Assembly (NCBI GenBank): GCA_009823395.1
Contig: CM020508.1
Span: 10,067,515 to 10,131,514 of the forward strand
From: Thamnaconus septentrionalis
Taxonomy: Eukaryota; Chordata; Actinopteri; Tetraodontiformes; Monacanthidae
DNA: 64,000 bases
Direction: 5' to 3'
The position numbers were made by a program, and so were the translations under genes. The first letter of the stretch is position 1, and each line of letters opens with the position of its first letter. The notes under the pieces were generated by a model, which made no database searches, was not told the origin of the DNA, and was given only the letters and a program-made list of their open reading frames with translations. Below are positions 16,250 through 29,100 of this stretch, piece by piece.

Positions 16250-18539
16250 ACTTGAAGCGCAGGTAGAAGCAGTCGCTCCCTCAACCCCTCCCCCTTCCAA
16301 AATTAACCCCTGACCCCGCCCCCGACCCCTCCCCCCCGGTTCTCCCTCCCTGCACCCCCTCCCCCACCCTGTCCTTAGGGTCTTCAGTCACCACCACTAC
16401 CACCACTCCTGCAGCCATCCAAGTCAAACTACAACCAGAAACACAAAGCAAACCGACAAAATAAACAAAACAAAAAGAAAACAACCAACAAATTGAACTA
16501 GAAATGGCTTATATTATAACTTTGGACCTATAAGCCAATGTTGCCTAAGTATTACAAAAATGAAATGATATGAAAAATGTTCATGAGTTTTTTCGGGGAG
16601 CCCCTGCGACAGCGCAGCGGCTTCCCATTGTTGTGTATTCTTTCTGTTTGTTGTGGTCGTTCCGATGATTTCTTCTCTCTTTGGTGGAAAACAGTAGCAA
16701 ACCCCCCCCCCCCTCGTTATCCTCTCATTTGGGGACAAGAGAATGTCCTTTTTAGATCGAAAAAACCTTTTCTCCATCTCGATTCAGGATTTGGGTTTTT
16801 GTTTTTTTCCGTTTTGTAAATCCGGATCAAGTGTCGTTCGTATTACAAACCTCCCTGTCGGTGTGAGGGGGAGGGGCCTCTTTTTTTTTTTTAAATTGGT
16901 GATCCATTCATTCATTTTACGTGTCAATTAAAATCATCCCCTTATTGATTCCTAGACGGGATTCCGTGAAACTCAGTAACTATGATGTAGATCTTTCAAA
17001 AGAAAAAAAAAAAACAAAGGAATTTTTAGCATTGTTTTTGTTTTGTATCTCGAACAAAAACATGACGTTTTTCCTCACGAGGTTCAGGGAGACGGGGTGA
17101 GGGAGGGGATGGGTTGGCTTTCCTGATGACACATTCAGTGAAAAAAAAATATATATAACACTGTTGCCAAAGAGAAGATCTCTTTGCTTGGGGAAAAAAT
17201 GCATTTAGAAAAAGATAAAAAATAAAAAGAGAAAGAAGATCTATTTTTATAAATGATAATTAAAATAATGATTATTGAAGAATTTTTACAAGAATCTGGA
17301 TTTGAAAAAAGAGAAAAATATTTTGACTGGCTAATGAGGGGGGGCCGGGGCGGGAGGGAGGGGACGCCACCTTCTTGTCTCGTCGTTCTGCTGTGGTACT
17401 TTATAGGATCAGAGGTTGTTTGCTTTTCGGGGATTAACTGAGTCGGCAGCGGGGTTTGTAGATGGAAAAAAAAAAGAGTTTTGTGAACAATAGGGGGAGT
17501 GCAAACTGAGGCAGGTGATTTTGGTAATTTTTCCACATATGTGCGTAGTGCGTAATTATTCAACAGCGATACCCAAATGGGAAGGGAGAGGGGTCTGTCC
17601 GAGGCCTAACCATCCTTATAGTCCAGAGCCCAAAGCAAGAAGACCCTTTGTCCACTCGTTTTTGTCATCAGTCAGTACGGGATTAGCAGTAAATAGGTAT
17701 ATTCACATCTATCCATGTAGAGAGCATACGAAACATTATCTATATCATTTCTTTGCTCTGCGTTGGTGAACTTCAATTTGACAAGTACTTCCTTTTAGCG
17801 ATCAACAGTAGGTGCTATACTACATTATTCACATATCTTAAATATCAAGACTTTGTTGTTCTATGTGTTGTTTAAAGAGGAAAAAAAAACTACTTCGATG
17901 TTGGCATTGACTTGAGCTGCTGTTCTTTGTTTGATATTTGTTTATCGTTGGCCCGGAAAAATCTGGTGAGACTATTTCTTTTGCCGAAGCACCAGATAAA
18001 CTCACTTTCTTGGGGGCCTTGTGAGAATCACTGAACAAATTGTTTGTTTTTTTCTTTTTGTAACCTTTTATTTTCTCTTTGGCTTGCTGACTTTTTGGTT
18101 AAACTTGCTGAGCGTGAAACGTTTGTCAAAACTAAATGATGATTAGCTAGTTCCGTTAGTCTAGATATTTGTTTCCTTAAAAAGGATCTATGACAACTGT
18201 GTCTTTATTTGCTGTGTACAAATAGATGATATATATATACATATATAGTCTACATTTGTTTTACAATATCTACTGTACTATATGAGTTGTCACTGTTCTT
18301 TTGTTTGAACTTGTCTTTTTCATATGACAACTTATTATGAAGTGGTGATTCAGTTACTTAGAAAAACTTGTGAGGAAACTGTTCAATTGTTGTCATGTTG
18401 CTTGTGGAGAAAAAAAACAAGAAAAAAAAAGATTTGGATTAACTTTTAGTTAGCTACCGCGGCAAAAGAAACCGAACAAAAGCTTCAAGATACAAACTTC
18501 TTGGTTTGGCCGTTTGTTTACTTATCTATTTTTGAAACT

Positions 18540-18609
18540 ATTTATTTTTCTATTTATTTGTATTTATTCAATATTTATTGATTAATTTATCTGTGTATTT
18601 ATGTATTTA
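18540..18609 (+). promoter_or_regulatory. AU-rich element cluster in elavl4 3' UTR
   Basis: Seven ATTTA pentamers lie within 70 nt, at 18540, 18552, 18562, 18573, 18585, 18597 and 18605 (first base of each), embedded in T-rich sequence. This is the architecture of a class II-like AU-rich element, bound by Hu proteins (stabilising) and by TTP/AUF1 (destabilising). It sits about 350-415 nt before the proximal poly(A) signal, so both UTR forms would keep it. Confidence 0.7.
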
Positions 18610-18783
18610 TTTGTTTCATTGTCTCTTGTGTATTTTTGCGTGATTCTGGTACAGGGAGGGGGGCGTTTCTGAGCAAAAGGGAACAAAGCGACTCGTGGAG
18701 CGGCTCCGCCAGTAGTCCACTGCACTGAGAGAAACTTTTAGTACGTCTGTGCTTTGTACCAATATATCAAAATTACAATATAA

Positions 18784-18789
18784 AATAAA
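18784..18789 (+). terminator. Minor AATAAA poly(A) signal candidate
   Basis: An AATAAA lies inside an A-rich stretch. The downstream GT-rich context is weaker than at 18955, so it is a secondary candidate. Confidence 0.3.
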
Positions 18790-18954
18790 AAAACTTCTAA
18801 AAGTCAAGAAAACTGAAAAAAATGTCCGGAGGGTTGGGGGACGCTCTTCCCTTATTACTAGAAACAGTTACTCGCTATGCATAACCTAGTTATAGTTAAA
18901 TTTGCTATTGCTTTTTTCCTTGTCTTGTTAAAATGAAATCTTTAGATCTTTTTC

Positions 18955-18960
18955 AATAAA
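18955..18960 (+). terminator. Likely main (proximal) poly(A) signal of elavl4
   Basis: TTTTTCAATAAAGTTTAGTC is a canonical AATAAA with an upstream T-rich element and a GT/T-containing downstream region (GTCGTTCTGGTT near 18990). Cleavage is expected at about 18975-18985. Confidence 0.6.
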
Positions 18961-19989
18961 GTTTAGTCTTAATAGAATGTTATAAACAGTCGTTCTGGTT
19001 CAATATAACCTGTGATAAGTTTGTGTAGTTCTAAAAAAAAGCCACTCCGTCCACACCCTCCCTCCACTTACTACCGCTTTGTGATGAAACCTTATGCAAA
19101 AATGTGGGTCTGAAAGCATAGTTTTGTTTCGTTGGTTTTTCGGTTTTCAGTCAAACATTTTATAGAAACCTTCAGCTCTCTGAGGCTTGGGCAGAAACAT
19201 TTTTGAGGAAAAAAAAAAAAGGGGGAGCAGATGCTCATTATTATTGTCGTTTGAGGGTCATTCATTGCACTGGACTAGATCGGTCGAAATCACTGAAGAG
19301 TCAAAACTTATTTTTAAAAGAAACTATTCATCATGTTTTCAAATGACATACCAACAAATCTTTAAAAAAAAATTACAAATTGTTACTATTGCACACCAAC
19401 TGGGATTTACCACAGTTGTTGCTATACTTAAGAAGTACTCTGGAAGTATGAAAAGGGATTGTACCGATTCTATATTTTATATACTCTAATATGATATATA
19501 TTATATATTTTGAAAGGTGAAAGGTAAGGGAATGGTTCCAGACGTATAAATATAGCTGAATTGGATTTGTTTTTTTTTTTCTGTTTGTTGTTAAGACTTG
19601 AAAACATGAAGGAGGTGTGCGGAGAGCATTCTACACCACACTCAGACGCATGCTTTACCAAGAGTCCATCCTTTACCTCTGGCACACCTCAGCCACCTGG
19701 AAATCATCTTCCACGTCGCCGTTATTATCCAGTCGTCATCTCAGCCATCCAGTCACAACAACAACAACAACAACTTAACAAGTCCACACACATACACACA
19801 CACATGTACACGCACACACCGACACATTCAGACCCCTTCACGCTCCCCGCCGCCGCCGCCGGGAGCCTGAATTATGCAACGACCCCAGTAGAATGTTGTT
19901 CTGACGTGTGAACTCATCTCCGACACTGTACGACCTTTGAACTCTTAGAAACGCGTGCCTGTGTTCCGCTTCGACCCCCTGTGCGAGTG

Positions 19990-20164
19990 CGTGCGTGCAT
20001 GTGTGTTCGTTAGTGTGCATGTTCCTTTTCTGTGATTTTTGTGCGCGTGTCGTGCGTCCGTCCTCACAGGTCCGTCGGCGTGGAGTGCATCCAAAAAGTG
20101 CTCGTGTACAGTATAAAACATATGTTCTGTGTTCTGTGAGTCTGTGAGTGCCACTGCGCGCGGA

Positions 20165-20204
<40 letters not shown>

Positions 20205-20280
20205 CCTCCCTGAGTGCATGTTGCACACGTGTGTGTGTGTGTGTGACAGAAACAACGCCTATGTTTTGTATGCGTGCGTG

Positions 20281-20320
<40 letters not shown>
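19990..20320. repeat. Compound GT microsatellite cluster in the distal 3' UTR region
   Basis: GT runs at about 20167-20202, 20231-20244 and 20283-20316 are joined by GT/GC-rich degenerate sequence. If the distal poly(A) site is used, this is transcribed as GU repeats, a ligand of CELF proteins and TDP-43. Confidence 0.9.
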
Positions 20321-20381
20321 ACGGCGCTGTGTCACCTCGCTCTATGCCCAACCCCCCCTATGGCTCACACCATCCCCTGTA

Positions 20382-20395
20382 GCGCCTTCTAGTGG
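20382..20395 (-). promoter_or_regulatory. CTCF-like motif
   Basis: The reverse complement reads CCACTAGAAGGCGC, matching 13 of 14 positions of the core CCASYAGRKGGCRS. Confidence 0.4.
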
Positions 20396-20591
20396 CAGCC
20401 TGCCAGTAGGAACAACGCAGCCAGTAGTGGAGGAGGGAAGGTGAACAGAGGAACTCGGCTCTTCTTGTCAGTTTTTCATTTTTCCTCCTGAGACGTGTTT
20501 GTTTACTATCTGAAAAATCTATAAAATGAAAATCTTTAAAGACAAAAAAGATGTAAAAATGTTCACAGGGCCCCGTGGCCGCGGCTCGCTC

Positions 20592-20702
20592 TATCTCTCT
20601 CTCTCTCTCTCTCTCCCTCTCCCTCTCTCTCTCTCTCTGTCTCTGTCTCTCTCTTCCTCTCTCTGTCTCTCTCTCTCTCAATCTCTGTCAATCTCTCTCC
20701 TG
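20592..20702. repeat. CT-rich microsatellite
   Basis: Imperfect CT array of about 110 bp with interspersed CTCC, CTGT and CTTCC variants, followed by an ATT-rich low-complexity stretch to about 20790. Confidence 0.93.
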
Positions 20703-20860
20703 CTTATGTTATTATTACTTACCAATTATCAATGATGATTATTATGATTATTATTGCTATTATTCTTAGTATTCTTATTCTTATTATTAATCCAATTACT
20801 GCGATGAATGACTTCATGTTATCCTTGCTAGTTTAGGTCATTTCTGAAACTGGAAACAAA

Positions 20861-20866
20861 AATAAA
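20861..20866 (+). terminator. Minor distal AATAAA candidate
   Basis: AATAAA in an A-rich context, followed by a T-rich stretch (TGTTTTTTCTTTTTC). It is about 80 nt before the better-placed signal at 20943. Confidence 0.3.
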
Positions 20867-20942
20867 AATCTTGCTGTAAATGTTTTTTCTTTTTCATAAA
20901 AACTGTTGTGTTGGAATTATTTGTACTTTTGAATGTTGGGAC

Positions 20943-20948
20943 AATAAA
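20943..20948 (+). terminator. Candidate distal poly(A) signal of elavl4
   Basis: GGGACAATAAAATGAGGTG is followed by a G/T-rich element (GGTTTCTTGTCGTGG). If used, the 3' UTR would be about 4.7 kb. Confidence 0.45.
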
Positions 20949-21814
20949 ATGAGGTGTTAAGAGCTTGGAGGTTTCTTGTCGTGGATGAAGCGCTCAGACT
21001 TTGCAACTCGTTTCACTTTAACATGCAGTGATGGCACGTTGTTCCTTTCCCGCTGCTCTTGCTTGTTGGTATTAGGTCACCAGGTAACAGGTATATTTTA
21101 GATTTGTCCATTTGTATTCAGAAATGGAAACAATGTGTGTACTTGGTCGATGATGAGGAATAGTGAATAAATTATTTGCATATGATTTTAAGTGATAGAG
21201 TAAAACAGATGACCAGATGAGTTCAGGGAAGTTCCTCTAAATCTTACTTTTTTTCAACAAATAGGAAAGGAAAAACTTTCTCTCCTAAATCTTATTGCTA
21301 CCCTATTTTATATTCCTACCTGAGATAAATTATGCAGGGCAATCTTTCCTGTGTGAGATCTGTTGGCCACTGAGCAGCAGACACACACCGCTGCTCTGAC
21401 TCCTTCTGTCCCCTCCCTCGGTAGAGAGTTGGAGTCAGGTGTAGCTACAACACTGACCCCTGTGACCCCACCCACCCAGTGTCCAGGACATCTGTGGCAG
21501 CGAACCCTCCGGTGGGGGTTCACATCTGTGGCTGCTGGGTTCTTTTCATCTCATCTCTGATCTTCCTGCCTTGAAATAAAAGAACTGGGGGGAAAACAAA
21601 TCAGGCAGCAGAGAAATCACCTCAAGCAGAAAAGACAAAAAGAAAACGAGCCGCAGCTGTTCGCCGGCTGGAGTTCCAGTGTTGCACATCCATCCTGAAA
21701 ACTCACACCACAAGGGTTTTTTTTTTTAACCCTTTTAAGAAACTAATCAGTGTACTTTGAGGCAGGAGCTACAGCTGATCCCGGCCTTTCTGTCAGGAGT
21801 TTACATTTTCTTGC

Positions 21815-21966
21815 GTGTCTGCGTGTGCTCTGTCCGGGTTCTCCGGCTTCCTGCCACAGTACTAAAACATGCACTTGGGGAGAACTGGGAACTATAACTT
21901 AAGATAGGCTCCATCGAAGCACTGCAACCGTGAGTGCAGAAGCAGGTACAACAGCGAGACAGATGG
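21815..21966 (+). mobile_element. Degenerate LINE-2-type 3' tail fragment
   Basis: It contains CCGGGTTCTCCGGCTTCCTG, then CACAGTACTAAAACATGCAC, then AGGCTCCATCGAAGCACTGC, ending in GACAGATGG. These blocks occur in this order in the 3' tail of a LINE-2-type repeat family very common in teleosts. The middle is shortened. Recognised from memory of the consensus; exact family not determined. Confidence 0.6.
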
Positions 21967-23695
21967 TTCTGATGCTACAACACCGACAGTTCCAATCCCA
22001 GCAGGATTTTCATCCTCGAGGAACTCATCATTTGATGATGATTTGACTGGCAGTGAAAAAAATTTAATATTTATTATTATTTGACATGGCCTTAACAATT
22101 TTTTCAATAAGCGTTTCTTAACCAAGCGTTTTCTATGGGATCATCAGCCAATGGATGTGTGAAAAGAAATCCAGTGAATTTGGCTCATTCAACTCAGATT
22201 AACAAGATGAATCACACTGTCTCTTCACCTCTAAACCGGCTTCTTTACAGCTGAAATGTTAACAATCAAAAAAGTCTGCTTGAGGTCTAACAGATTTTTT
22301 TTTTTAAATAAAACGAAATAAAAATGTTAAGTGAAAAAGGTTGAAGTAGAAAAATATCCAAGAAATTGTGCTTTTTAAGTAGCGAGGCGACTCACTTCTC
22401 ACCATAAGCCCGTCACTGGGTGCAACCATATGATGCAGCCTCTCAGCTGCTATATAAACCACTTGTCGTCTGGCTGGGTGAGAGCTGATCACACTCGCTC
22501 GGTGGTGTGAATGTCAGCGTCCTGCTGCGCCGCCACGTTAGAAGGCAGTTCTGCCGAGCGACAGGCGCGAGCCTCGCAGTCGGAGCAACATTATTTCATA
22601 AAGGAGCCGCTGGCGGGTGTCAAACATTCTGCACTCAGACGCGTTTGGCTGCCGTGACGCGAAGCGAGGCGACTCACCTCGACCCCGCCTGGCCACCATG
22701 GGAATTTCACCCCTTCAAACCCAGAGCCCATTAATGGAGCTGCAGCGAGCGGGCTGCCAGTTTCATGCTTGGGATTGTTTAATGCAGCTGCGTGTAATGT
22801 GCCCCATTTAGTCCAGTTCCCCGTGAGAGCAGCTCCTGTCCTCGTAAAAGCCAATGTGTTGTGTCTGTTTATTGCACACAGGAGACATCAAGTTTACTGC
22901 GGCGTTTTAGCGCTTCCCTCACTTTCTGACCGCCGCAACGGTCCAGATTTTGCACGTCAGAGGGGAAAATGTGAAGCTTCTTGTGGCTACATGGTAAACA
23001 AGATCTTTCCCTGTCTGTGTCTAGTGGCAAGATAACAAGGCGCAGAGGAGATAAACACAATCTCCAGCTACAACAACCGTCACAACAACAGGTATTTGCT
23101 ATTCTGAATTTAGCATTTTGTGAATTTTTGGGAAATAGTCTGCTGTTGCTGAGGTGAATGTCAGGCAAGAGCTTTTATGTTGTGCTGCACTTTAAAAAAG
23201 AAAAAAAACTTTTGTTGCATTGAGTTACAACCACTTGGTTTTAAAACCTATTTTGTTACACAAGCTTAGTCCTTTCATTTTGTACCGGTGACAGTGTTTG
23301 TTTGTTTTTTTAACATAACCTAACAACCAGTTCCAGTCGTTTACAGCACTTTTCTTCACATAAAATCAGACAGGAAGCTGCCAGTGTCTTGCTAGCTACC
23401 TAATAGACAGTAGCTTTTTAGCTAATGTAGCAGGTCCAGGGTAGAGCTCCACTGACAGATATAGATATAAATAACCCTTTAAAAAGAAACGGTTATTGCC
23501 AAACATCTTCACTTTCATGTCATAACATTGTGCTTATTTTGACACAGGCACAAATCCTCAAAATGAGACATATTTATGCTAATTGTACATATATCTAAGT
23601 ACTCAATTCTAGAACAGAGTTGAAACAAATGTTTTCATTATGAGTTTTGTTTGTCACTTCCTCTTGACGAGCCCAGGTGACGCCGCCAATCGGTG

Positions 23696-23709
23696 CTGCC
23701 ACCTAGTGT
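23696..23709 (-). promoter_or_regulatory. CTCF-like motif
   Basis: The reverse complement reads ACACTAGGTGGCAG, 13 of 14 positions of the CTCF core, with only the first base off. Confidence 0.45.
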
Positions 23710-26091
23710 TTGCCCTACCCAACAATTGTCAATCTAAAACAATAAAATTGCCACCATAATATAAAAAAAAAACATAAAATAATAACTCGAATAAAATACA
23801 TGTTGTGAGTATCACACTAACATTAGCACCCTGTTTGACTTGCATATGGGAAACTAAAGAGAAATGTTCCCCACGTTAAGCTGTTGGTTCATGCAAGGCT
23901 GGAGATAAACGTTCTTCCACCACTTATTTAATTAACTAATTTAAAACCCTGCCAGCATTTAAAAACTTTTCTAGAACTCCCGGTAAAATTATAGACCCCT
24001 GCATAAATATGAAAACACAAACTTAACAAAACAGAACTAAACCAGAGGATTTCGAGGTAGAGGTATTTCCTTTGGGCAATGATTAACATATGAAAGGTGA
24101 ATTAGCAAAAAGTCAGCGACTCATCCCTTGAGACTGAACACCTGGAGAGACATTTTTCCTTTGGGCTCCACTGCCTCAGACAAGCTGCAAAGCAAACCTA
24201 CAGAGTGTTTGTGGCAGCGTGAGTGGGAAAAAAAACAAAAAACACCCACAGTATGTCCTGTCCTGCTGTAAGACACGGTGGAAAAGGTGAGAGAAAGTTC
24301 AGGATTCGCTTCAAAGTGTGAACTCAGCCTTTTTCACTTCAGTCACTCTAACGTGTTGTGATGTGCAGGAAAAACACATACACACACACACACACACACA
24401 ACACAACACAACACAACACAACTAGCTGAATGTTGGTTCGAGAGAAACCACATTAGTCTCACCACAAAGAATCCCAACGTGAGATTTAGTTCTCACCGGT
24501 GAGGAAAACAGCGTTTTATTGTGGTTTCACTTGCAACATTTTTACATGTTGGATGGTTAAATGGTTAAAAAAAAAAAGGTATTTAAAAGAAAAGAAGCTT
24601 TGACACATTTGGGAAAGATGACTGAAAACCAGAAATTGATCAGAAAAAATACTGAATCGTAAACTTTACATTTCGACCCACGACAGACGTCGACCCGTCC
24701 GCCTGGCCATGCCCCCGGCAGAGTAGTCGTGCTCTGAAGAGAAGCCCGCCGCAGTGGCCGAAGCCTTCGCCCGCAGCCGACTGGGGTTTTAATGTCTCTC
24801 TTAAGGGCTCTTCATGTGGATGGACTCGTGTTTTTCAAGAGGGCATTCTCCGGTCAGAGTGCGGCCCTCCACTGGAGCGAGCTGCCAGGACGGATCCTCC
24901 CATCCCATAATGACATTTCCCTGCTCGCGTCCTTCTGCCTCTGCATCAGTCAGCGGACGCTCGCAGCTCGGCGCAAACAGTGGGGGGAGGCTCCAACAGC
25001 CTGCTATTGGCTGTGGAAGAGGAAAGAGGAGTGGGGGGGAAACATCCTAGTGCAGAGAGTGCAGTGCTGCCAGTGGTGCCGGTGGCCAGCGTCCTTTTCA
25101 ATGAAGAGCAGCGTTCATGACTGGGTAGGAGACAAAACCAGCACCAGCAGAGGTTTTATTTTGAAGGGGTTGTTCTTCACCCTCATCCAACACTTCCTGA
25201 TCGTGAAGCCAACAGTGAAGACTGTCACTTTTCTGGACAAATGAATGCAGAAGGACTTTTTTTTTTTAACCCCCCCAAAAAAGTATCAGTCAACCGACTC
25301 AACATATTAGACTCATTCATTTGCCTCCAGTGACTCAACTGGGAATTTCCGACCACCAAAATCGTGGTGAGAAAAATAAAAGCCAGCGAAGAGCCAGTGT
25401 GGCAGCAGCAGGTGTGGAAGCGGCGCCGCTGAGCTCAGCCCTGCTCGTCGCCGCTCTGTCTGTGATTTGTTTTGACATAATCTCCGGGATTTCACGGCAT
25501 TTTTTTAATTGAGTCACGGCGCCCCCTCCCCCTCTGGAAATGTCAAAGCCCCGCCTCCCCACCCCACCCCTCCGATTTACACCGATACGCACGCCGATCG
25601 AACCGCAAATAGACAAGCGTGCGCGTCTTCCCCTCTCCCTGCTTCGTGTCGTTGTGGCTTTTTTTCTATATTTGACTTTATTTTTGGCTGCGTGCAGCGG
25701 CTGCTGTTATTTATTGCTGCGGCGGTGACAGCGAGAGCGGCTCCCTCCAGTTTGCTCACAGCAAAGCTTCGCCGTCTTCCACCCCAAGGCCGTCATCGCC
25801 GCCCCCCGCCCCCTCCTCCCCACCCGCCTCCCACATCCCCCTTCCCAGACTAAAACCACAAGACTGGCAACCCCATTTTTTTTCAGGGCCGAGCGGTCGT
25901 CCGTGCGTCTGTCCCCACTGTCAGGCTGCTGTCGTCGGCCCTCTGGTTTTTAAGCGCCACCATCCCCGTCGTGCGCGGCTCCCGATGCCTGTTTCGCAGT
26001 TGGCTGCGTGGAAAGATTAAGAGCAGCGACTCTCGCTGTGTGTGTTGACATCCTGCGCTTGTGTGGGCATTTTCTCTCTCGCTCGGTGAGT

Positions 26092-26128
<37 letters not shown>

Positions 26129-29100
26129 CATGTGCAGGGTTTTTTTTTTTTTTTCACGAGCCCACATATGTGTGAGTGGGTGATTCGGGCTGCGAGCGCC
26201 CAGCTCCCAACCATCTGTCACAGAGGGGCCACCGCCTTCCCGAGCCAATCATCTCCTTCCAACAGCTTCTGGGATCCTCGCTTTGCTTTCCAACAATGGC
26301 CCAGGCCGGCCAAACTAAGCATTCACATGCACGCATACACGCACGCACGCACACACACACACACACACACAACGTCTGCCTCGCGTTCCTACTGGCGGGC
26401 AAACACACACACGCTTAACAATCACACAGACGCTCGCGGTGAAAACTGTTAAGGCCCTTCTTCCCTCGCCGGAGGAAGAAAAAAAAAATTCGGAGGCCTT
26501 TCATCGCGACTCCAAGTCGTCGCTCCTCGTCGCTCGTCGGACGACTCGCAGACACTTTGATCAGCCACCGCCATCGGGCTGAGCCGTCGAACCAACAGCG
26601 CGGTTAAAGACGGCCCGTGTCGTGTTAAACAGCACAAAGAGTTTCCGTTTTTAGCGAGGCGACATTCTGCCATGTACATGCGTGTCTGGCGTCTCACGGC
26701 GGCGGAAACAAGCGACCGTCTGACACGTTGTCACAGCCGGCTGGAGAGGGAGGTTCTTCTTCCAGCGTCTCCAAATGTCTCCTCAAACTTTGTCTGGTTT
26801 TAATGCCACGTTTCCTGACTCACCGCTTCCTCCGGTCGCTCCGCCGTCATCCAGAGGACACGAGTCGGAGGCGGCTTTGACATTAGTGTCCTTTTAATTC
26901 AGTGAAACTTGAAATGTGAGCCTTTCTCAAATACAGGAGGAAACCAGAGAGAAACAAAAATACATATTTGAGCGACGATAATAAGGGTAAAGTGTATTGG
27001 GCCCACCCCAAAAAAACTGACTTAAAAACTGTAAGCTAAAGGAGAAATAAAGACTCAGGAAGTGACACATCTTATAAGATTCTGCATTCCAAAGACAACA
27101 GTGACGGTAAAGGTCTAAGTCTGCTAGCTAAACTAACTGCCAGAGCAACCAATCTCCACCTGGATAACGGCGGTTGCTAATGTTGCTAACGGGCTTAGCG
27201 AGGAGTCGGTTATGTTCAAGGATTCCTTGGATTTGTTTCGACGGTTCTGTTTTAGTCAAATGGCAAATTTAAACTCTCATAATAGTTCAACAATAAATCA
27301 ATTTTAAATGTACTTCTTTTATTATTTTATATGGGTTTTATAATCACAATTATAACAACAACAACAACAACAGTATTCTGGATTTACCAGTGATGCCCAC
27401 ACCAGTCACTGACCCGTCCAGTCCCATTAATGGTTTCATCCAGAGTCTGGACCGTCTTTGTGGTTTGGCTTTACTGTCATTTCCAGTGTAGAGAGCGACC
27501 ATTAGAAATATGACAAAGGATTCCGTGAATCCTAAAAAAATGGTCCAAATGCATGACGTTTTATGCTCCTCATTAACCAAACTGAACTCTGACAGCTTGA
27601 CGTATAAAATGTGATCACACTGGAGGGATAATAGAAGACAAAGAATCACAGAAAATATTGCGCCATGCTAACAGATCACGTTACATTTAAAAACGATTGA
27701 CGTCGTCTTTCTTTGTATTTACAACTTCTCTTCTGAAATGAAACCAGCGGGAGTGAAAGAGCGCTTTGTTTCTTTTCCTTTCTTTTCTTTTCTTTCCTTG
27801 CGCTGCACTTGACAAGAACATTCAGGGTTCAAATGTGAGCTGGCAGCCACTTTGATATATAGAAGGTGAGTCAAAACAGGGCAGCACAGCAATGGCCTGC
27901 GATGTGGATGGAGTCGACCAGAAATGGCAGCAGCTGTCAAAAGACCGCCGGAGGACAGGAAGCAGGGAGAAGAAGAAGAGGAAAAAAAGAAAAGAAGGAA
28001 ACAAAACACCAGCGACATTCGATGCATTCAAATGACCACAGGAGCCTCGGTGAGTTTGTCTGGAACTCAGAGAGGAGGAAAATAACTGACTGCTCACAGA
28101 AATCAGCCGCCTCCCCATCTAACCGAGTCCTTTATGTTCCTCACGTCCATTTTTCAAACTACCTGAGCTCAGGATTCTCTTCACAGGGAAACAAGTGTTC
28201 AGGTGTCACGTCAATCTGTCAGCATCTCTGATGTGTTTGAAAGCAACTGTGAAGTTCATTATTTAGTTGCTATCAGATGAAGTATTGATTGCCGACTTCA
28301 TGAAACAAGCTCAGCTTCTCCTCCGATGGCTGTTTTTTTATTATTAATTCATCTATTTATTCATATAGAAACAACTGGGCTGATTTTTGGTGAAAATGCT
28401 GAGGATCAGAATGTTTGAATTCCTCAACTGGACTCCCAGCAGGCTTTCCAACAATGACACGACAGCACAAAGGTTAAGAAGACAGCGTGGCGGCACAACT
28501 GGACACAGAACATCTGTCAACCGACAACAATACAGTGTTTAGGGGTTTTTTTCTTGGTCCTGCAGATGTACTTTCACAGAATGAGCTACCGCTGAGTGGT
28601 CCGGCGCCGCTAAGATGGAAGGGATCCGAGGACGGATGCGCTGACACTCGGCCACAGTGGGCGGAGGAGCGCAGGACAAAGTGACCTGCCACAGTGTGTT
28701 TCCTTCCCAAGGAGAACTCGTGCTTCTCTCTGCTGCCACTGATTCTATTTAAAGGACCTGGACGTGTCTGGCAACTGGAGGGGAACCGAGACAGAGTGAC
28801 CCGGGGAACTGGACTCTGATTCGGTGGAAATGAGAATAAATGGCAGCGTGTGGATGTGAAGAAGTGTTGAATTGTTTGTGATCCTAAGCTACTGATGTTG
28901 ATGCATTAATAATTGGAAGCACTTGGTAAGAAGACTGGATGTTTGGAAATTTGATAGGATTCTTTAGTGCAGCTGGATGTTGATATCAACAATGTGGTGT
29001 AAGATTAAGCATCATATAAGACAATGTGTGTGATGTGACGCACACTTATTGTCAAACTATAATCACAGAGCCAAAACCCATTTGTCTGAGGACATTTTGA

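Larger units (their letters stand above)
16250..20965 (+). other. elavl4: elavl4 3' UTR (end approximate)
   Basis: The UTR follows the TGA at 16247. It starts C-rich, then becomes AT-rich with many T and A runs, as is usual for Hu-family mRNAs, whose 3' UTRs run to several kilobases. A first strong cleavage signal is at 18955. A longer form could reach about 20965 using AATAAA at 20943. The segment 19760-20700 of the longer form is dominated by CA/GT and CT repeats. No coding frame of note lies inside. The extent is inferred from signals, not from transcript data. Confidence 0.7.
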
